From assembly GCF_000425345.1 (NCBI RefSeq), contig NZ_AUDG01000044.1, positions 1 through 36,578 on the forward strand: 36,578 nucleotides of DNA, read 5' to 3'. This document shows, piece after piece, positions 34,376 to 36,578 of this stretch. The position numbers and the translations under genes were made by a program. Numbering within the stretch: position 1 is the stretch's first letter; each line of letters starts with the position of its first letter. Source of the stretch: Rheinheimera baltica DSM 14885 (GTDB lineage: Bacteria > Pseudomonadota > Gammaproteobacteria > Enterobacterales > Alteromonadaceae). The notes under the pieces are model-generated. The model was given only the letters and a program-made list of their open reading frames with translations, was not told the origin of the DNA and made no database searches.

Positions 34376-35395
34376 ATGAAAGCAGTAGGTTATCAACAAT
34401 CTTTAGCCGTGACTGATCCTCAGGCGTTGCTGGATATACAACTACCAGAGCCGGTGGCTAAAGGGCGGGATATTCTGGTACGTGTTAATGCGATTTCAGT
34501 CAATCCGGTAGATACCAAGGTGCGGCAGCGGGTACAGGCTGAACCTGGTCAGTACAAGGTACTTGGTTGGGATGCTGCCGGTGAAGTTGTCGCAGTTGGG
34601 GAAGACGTTACGCTGTTTAAAGCGGGCGACAAGGTATTTTATGCCGGTTGTTTAACCCGTCAGGGTAGTAACAGTGAGCTGCACCTGGTTGACGAGCGAC
34701 TGGTTGCCGTTATGCCTGATTGCCTTGATTTTGCTCAGGCTGCTGCATTGCCGCTCACGGCGATTACCGCCTGGGAACTGCTGTTTGATCGCCTGGAAGT
34801 GCAACAACCCAGCTTGAAACATCCGCGCCCGGTTTTGTTAGTGACAGGCGCCGCTGGTGGGGTAGGCTCAATTTTGGTTCAGCTTGCACGGCAGCTAACA
34901 ACGGCAACAGTTATTGGCACGGCATCACGTGCAGAAACCAAGCAATGGGTTAGTGAATTAGGCGCGCACTATGTTTTGGATCACAGCCAGCCGTTGATAC
35001 CTCAACTGGATGCGCTGGGCATAAACGCGGTGAGCCACGTTGCCAGTTTAACCCATACTGAGCAACATTATGCTGAATTGGTAAAGCTACTGGCTCCGCA
35101 GGGCAAATTAGCACTGATTGATGATCCCGCCACGGGCATTGATATTATGCCCCTCAAGCAAAAGAGTATTTCGTTGCATTGGGAGCTTATGTTTACCCGA
35201 GCGATGTTTGCTACCGCAGATATGCAGGCGCAACATCAGCTGCTTAGCGATTTAAGCCGTTTGGTACAGCAAGGACAAATAAAAACCACGCTTAAGCAAA
35301 CCCTGGGTACCATTAACGCCGCCAACTTACGTCAGGCTCATCAGCTGTTAGAAAGTGGCAAGGCTATTGGTAAGATTGTGCTTCAAGGTTGGTGA
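34376..35395 (+). CDS. Zinc-type alcohol dehydrogenase-like (MDR) NADPH oxidoreductase
   Basis: A 339-aa medium-chain dehydrogenase/reductase of the quinone-oxidoreductase-like group, close to the zinc-binding alcohol dehydrogenase family called adh_fam_1. The nucleotide-binding fold has GAAGGVGSILVQLA (about 159-172), preceded by a GroES-like domain with NPVDTKVR and GWDAAGEV. No Cys/His zinc-ligand set is evident, so it is probably a metal-free reductase using NADPH on a quinone or enone substrate. It starts 28 nt after the sigma-54 regulator on the same strand, with GGAG ahead of the ATG, so it is probably co-transcribed and possibly tied to redox stress. A strong hairpin follows. Confidence 0.9.
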   Translation: MKAVGYQQSLAVTDPQALLDIQLPEPVAKGRDILVRVNAISVNPVDTKVRQRVQAEPGQYKVLGWDAAGEVVAVGEDVTLFKAGDKVFYAGCLTRQGSNSELHLVDERLVAVMPDCLDFAQAAALPLTAITAWELLFDRLEVQQPSLKHPRPVLLVTGAAGGVGSILVQLARQLTTATVIGTASRAETKQWVSELGAHYVLDHSQPLIPQLDALGINAVSHVASLTHTEQHYAELVKLLAPQGKLALIDDPATGIDIMPLKQKSISLHWELMFTRAMFATADMQAQHQLLSDLSRLVQQGQIKTTLKQTLGTINAANLRQAHQLLESGKAIGKIVLQGW

Positions 35396-35402
35396 TAACA
35401 GT

Positions 35403-35432
35403 GTCACAGCAGTCATTATTGACTGCTGTGAC
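35403..35432. terminator. Hairpin between convergent genes
   Basis: A perfect 13-bp stem (GTCACAGCAGTCA with TGACTGCTGTGAC) and a 4-nt loop lie between the MDR gene and the convergent YkgJ-type gene. It probably ends both transcripts. The following sequence is only weakly T-rich. Confidence 0.7.
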
Positions 35433-35437
35433 GAGAT

Positions 35438-36043
35438 TTAAGCAATTTGCTGATCATCATTCAGGCCACTGTACCAGGCTTTAAATAACACCCTTTCCAG
35501 CGCCTGTTTTAATGCTTCATTAATGGGTAGATGCTGTTTACCTAACTCGTAATCCAGTTCGTTAACCTGCTCTTTCGCCATAATCATCATTGGCGGTGGA
35601 TCAGACTCCAGAGCAATCAACGTATCTTGATAAGCAGCCGTATGGTCTGCCTTGATTACTTTGCAGGTAGACAGTGATGTCTTGCCAAGTTTATCACGAT
35701 AGCCAGACGCGCCGAACAAGCGGCATATGCTGGGACGCTGTTGATAAACACTGCATTGCCCCTGTTTGCCATCAAATGATAGCTTTTGATAAAAAAAACA
35801 GCCCTGAGGCTCTGTTAACTCTTCGAGTTGTGTCAGTGTTTGTTCCGCTTTACCTTGATCAAACAAGTGTAATGCCAGCGGCAACATTTCCAGCACCGTC
35901 GCTTCTATCGTCGGTTGCAAGCAACATTCACCACAACCCGAGCGACATGTTAAGCCACGCTGTTGTTGGTATGTTGAAAACGTTGTCGCTATTTCGCCAT
36001 ACACAGCCTCAACACGACGCGATAACTCACGCAGCCGTTGCAT
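35438..36043 (-). CDS. YkgJ-family cysteine-cluster protein
   Basis: A 201-aa cytoplasmic protein. It has an N-terminal Cys cluster CRSGCGECC (about residues 33-41) and a second pair in CSVYQQRPSICRLFG (about 97-111), plus a later Cys in STCKVI. This is the YkgJ/CxxCxxCC family pattern, thought to bind zinc or an iron-sulphur cluster. The function is unknown. An N-terminal helix precedes the first cluster. It is monocistronic, convergent with the MDR gene. Confidence 0.85.
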   Translation of the reverse strand: MQRLRELSRRVEAVYGEIATTFSTYQQQRGLTCRSGCGECCLQPTIEATVLEMLPLALHLFDQGKAEQTLTQLEELTEPQGCFFYQKLSFDGKQGQCSVYQQRPSICRLFGASGYRDKLGKTSLSTCKVIKADHTAAYQDTLIALESDPPPMMIMAKEQVNELDYELGKQHLPINEALKQALERVLFKAWYSGLNDDQQIA

Positions 36044-36173
36044 AAAGACTCCGAACGAAATAAATAGTAATTTAGGTTTGCCTGTTTAGAAACGACGACA
36101 CGTCGCCAATGCATTGTACTGAGTTGGTTAATCTATCGGCAATAGGCTAGTGAAAATATATTTATCCCCCAGC

Positions 36174-36509
36174 TTACTCATTAAGCAACGCACTAAGGGG
36201 TTTCGGCCGGGCAATACAGTAACCTTGCACGTAGTCTATACCCATCATTTGTAACATTGATAGTATTTCATCCGTTTCAACGAACTCTGCAACGGTTTGC
36301 ATCCCCATAGCCCTGGCGACTTCATGGATAGATTTTACAATGGCTTTGTCATAGTGATCATCGAGCAAATCGCGGACGAAATGACCATCAATTTTGACGA
36401 AATCTGCGGGGAACTGTTTTAAATAACTATAAGATGAAAAACCGCTGCCAAAATCATCAAGTGCAAAACGACAGCCTTTAGCGCAGGCTGTGTGAAAACT
36501 GCTGATCAC
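36174..36509 (-). pseudogene. Truncated EAL-domain gene (C-terminal half)
   Basis: The frame carries only the second half of an EAL domain: ALDDFGSGFSSYSYLKQFP, the KIDG lysine segment, VAEFVET and VQGYCIARPKP. The N-terminal half with the EAL, Asn and EITET motifs is missing. The frame has a GTG at 36509 but continues upstream only to a TAA at 36531-36533, and none of the three frames in the remaining window sequence continues the domain. The gene is therefore broken between about 36500 and 36535, by deletion or an insertion extending outside the window. It cannot hydrolyse c-di-GMP. Confidence 0.65.
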
Positions 36510-36578
36510 CTTTTGGTCTAAGCAATAGATTTATATGATCAATTGTTCTTGATAAAGCAGTACAGTTAGCTGTCGCTT

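Overview
The window reads as chromosomal DNA from a gammaproteobacterium, most likely an Alteromonadales member near Rheinheimera, Arsukibacterium or Alishewanella. This is judged from protein character and gene mix only; no rRNA or marker gene is present. Coding is dense, with short intergenic gaps and two themes: signalling (five c-di-GMP proteins and three histidine-kinase systems) and respiration or ion transport. I saw no tRNA, rRNA, CRISPR array or phage gene.

Layout. 1-80 looks like one end of an IS10-group (IS4 family) insertion sequence that cuts into an EAL-domain gene (to 874). 990-3569 (-) is a P-type cation ATPase. 3684-4586 (-) is a LysR regulator, divergent from hutH-hutU (4858-8376), which carry out the first two steps of histidine breakdown; the hutU is the long (about 670 aa) form. 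8600-10813 is a membrane GGDEF-EAL protein. 10874-11318 is a decayed class V aminotransferase pseudogene. 11556-13795 holds a periplasmic solute-binding-like protein, a small unknown protein and a DUF4862 protein. 13910-17173 is a compact operon: a TrkH/KtrB-type K+ transporter, a shortened KdpD-like kinase and a KdpE-like regulator. A secreted S9 peptidase, a CBS-domain protein and a small exported protein follow on the minus strand.

20653-26000 (-) is a phosphorelay operon: a stand-alone Hpt protein, a CHASE-PAS hybrid kinase with two receivers and its own Hpt, and a receiver-GGDEF cyclase. It is divergent from a receiver-PAS-GGDEF-EAL protein (26135-28258). Together they look like a c-di-GMP control module.

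28250-35395 is the most interesting part. A cyanide-insensitive-type bd oxidase operon (minus strand) contains two tiny membrane ORFs: a 34-aa CydP-like one just before cioA and a 37-aa DUF2474-like one overlapping the end of cioB. The divergent operon (plus strand) encodes a multi-pass membrane histidine kinase, a sigma-54-dependent NtrC-type regulator and an MDR oxidoreductase. The shared intergenic region holds a well-spaced -24/-12 promoter element facing the oxidase and two copies of a GTAAAC-N3-GTTTAC palindrome upstream of it, where an NtrC-type activator would bind. This suggests a dedicated two-component, sigma-54 circuit for an alternative quinol oxidase.

The window ends with a YkgJ-type cysteine-cluster protein and a broken EAL gene. 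Both ends therefore fall in damaged EAL genes.
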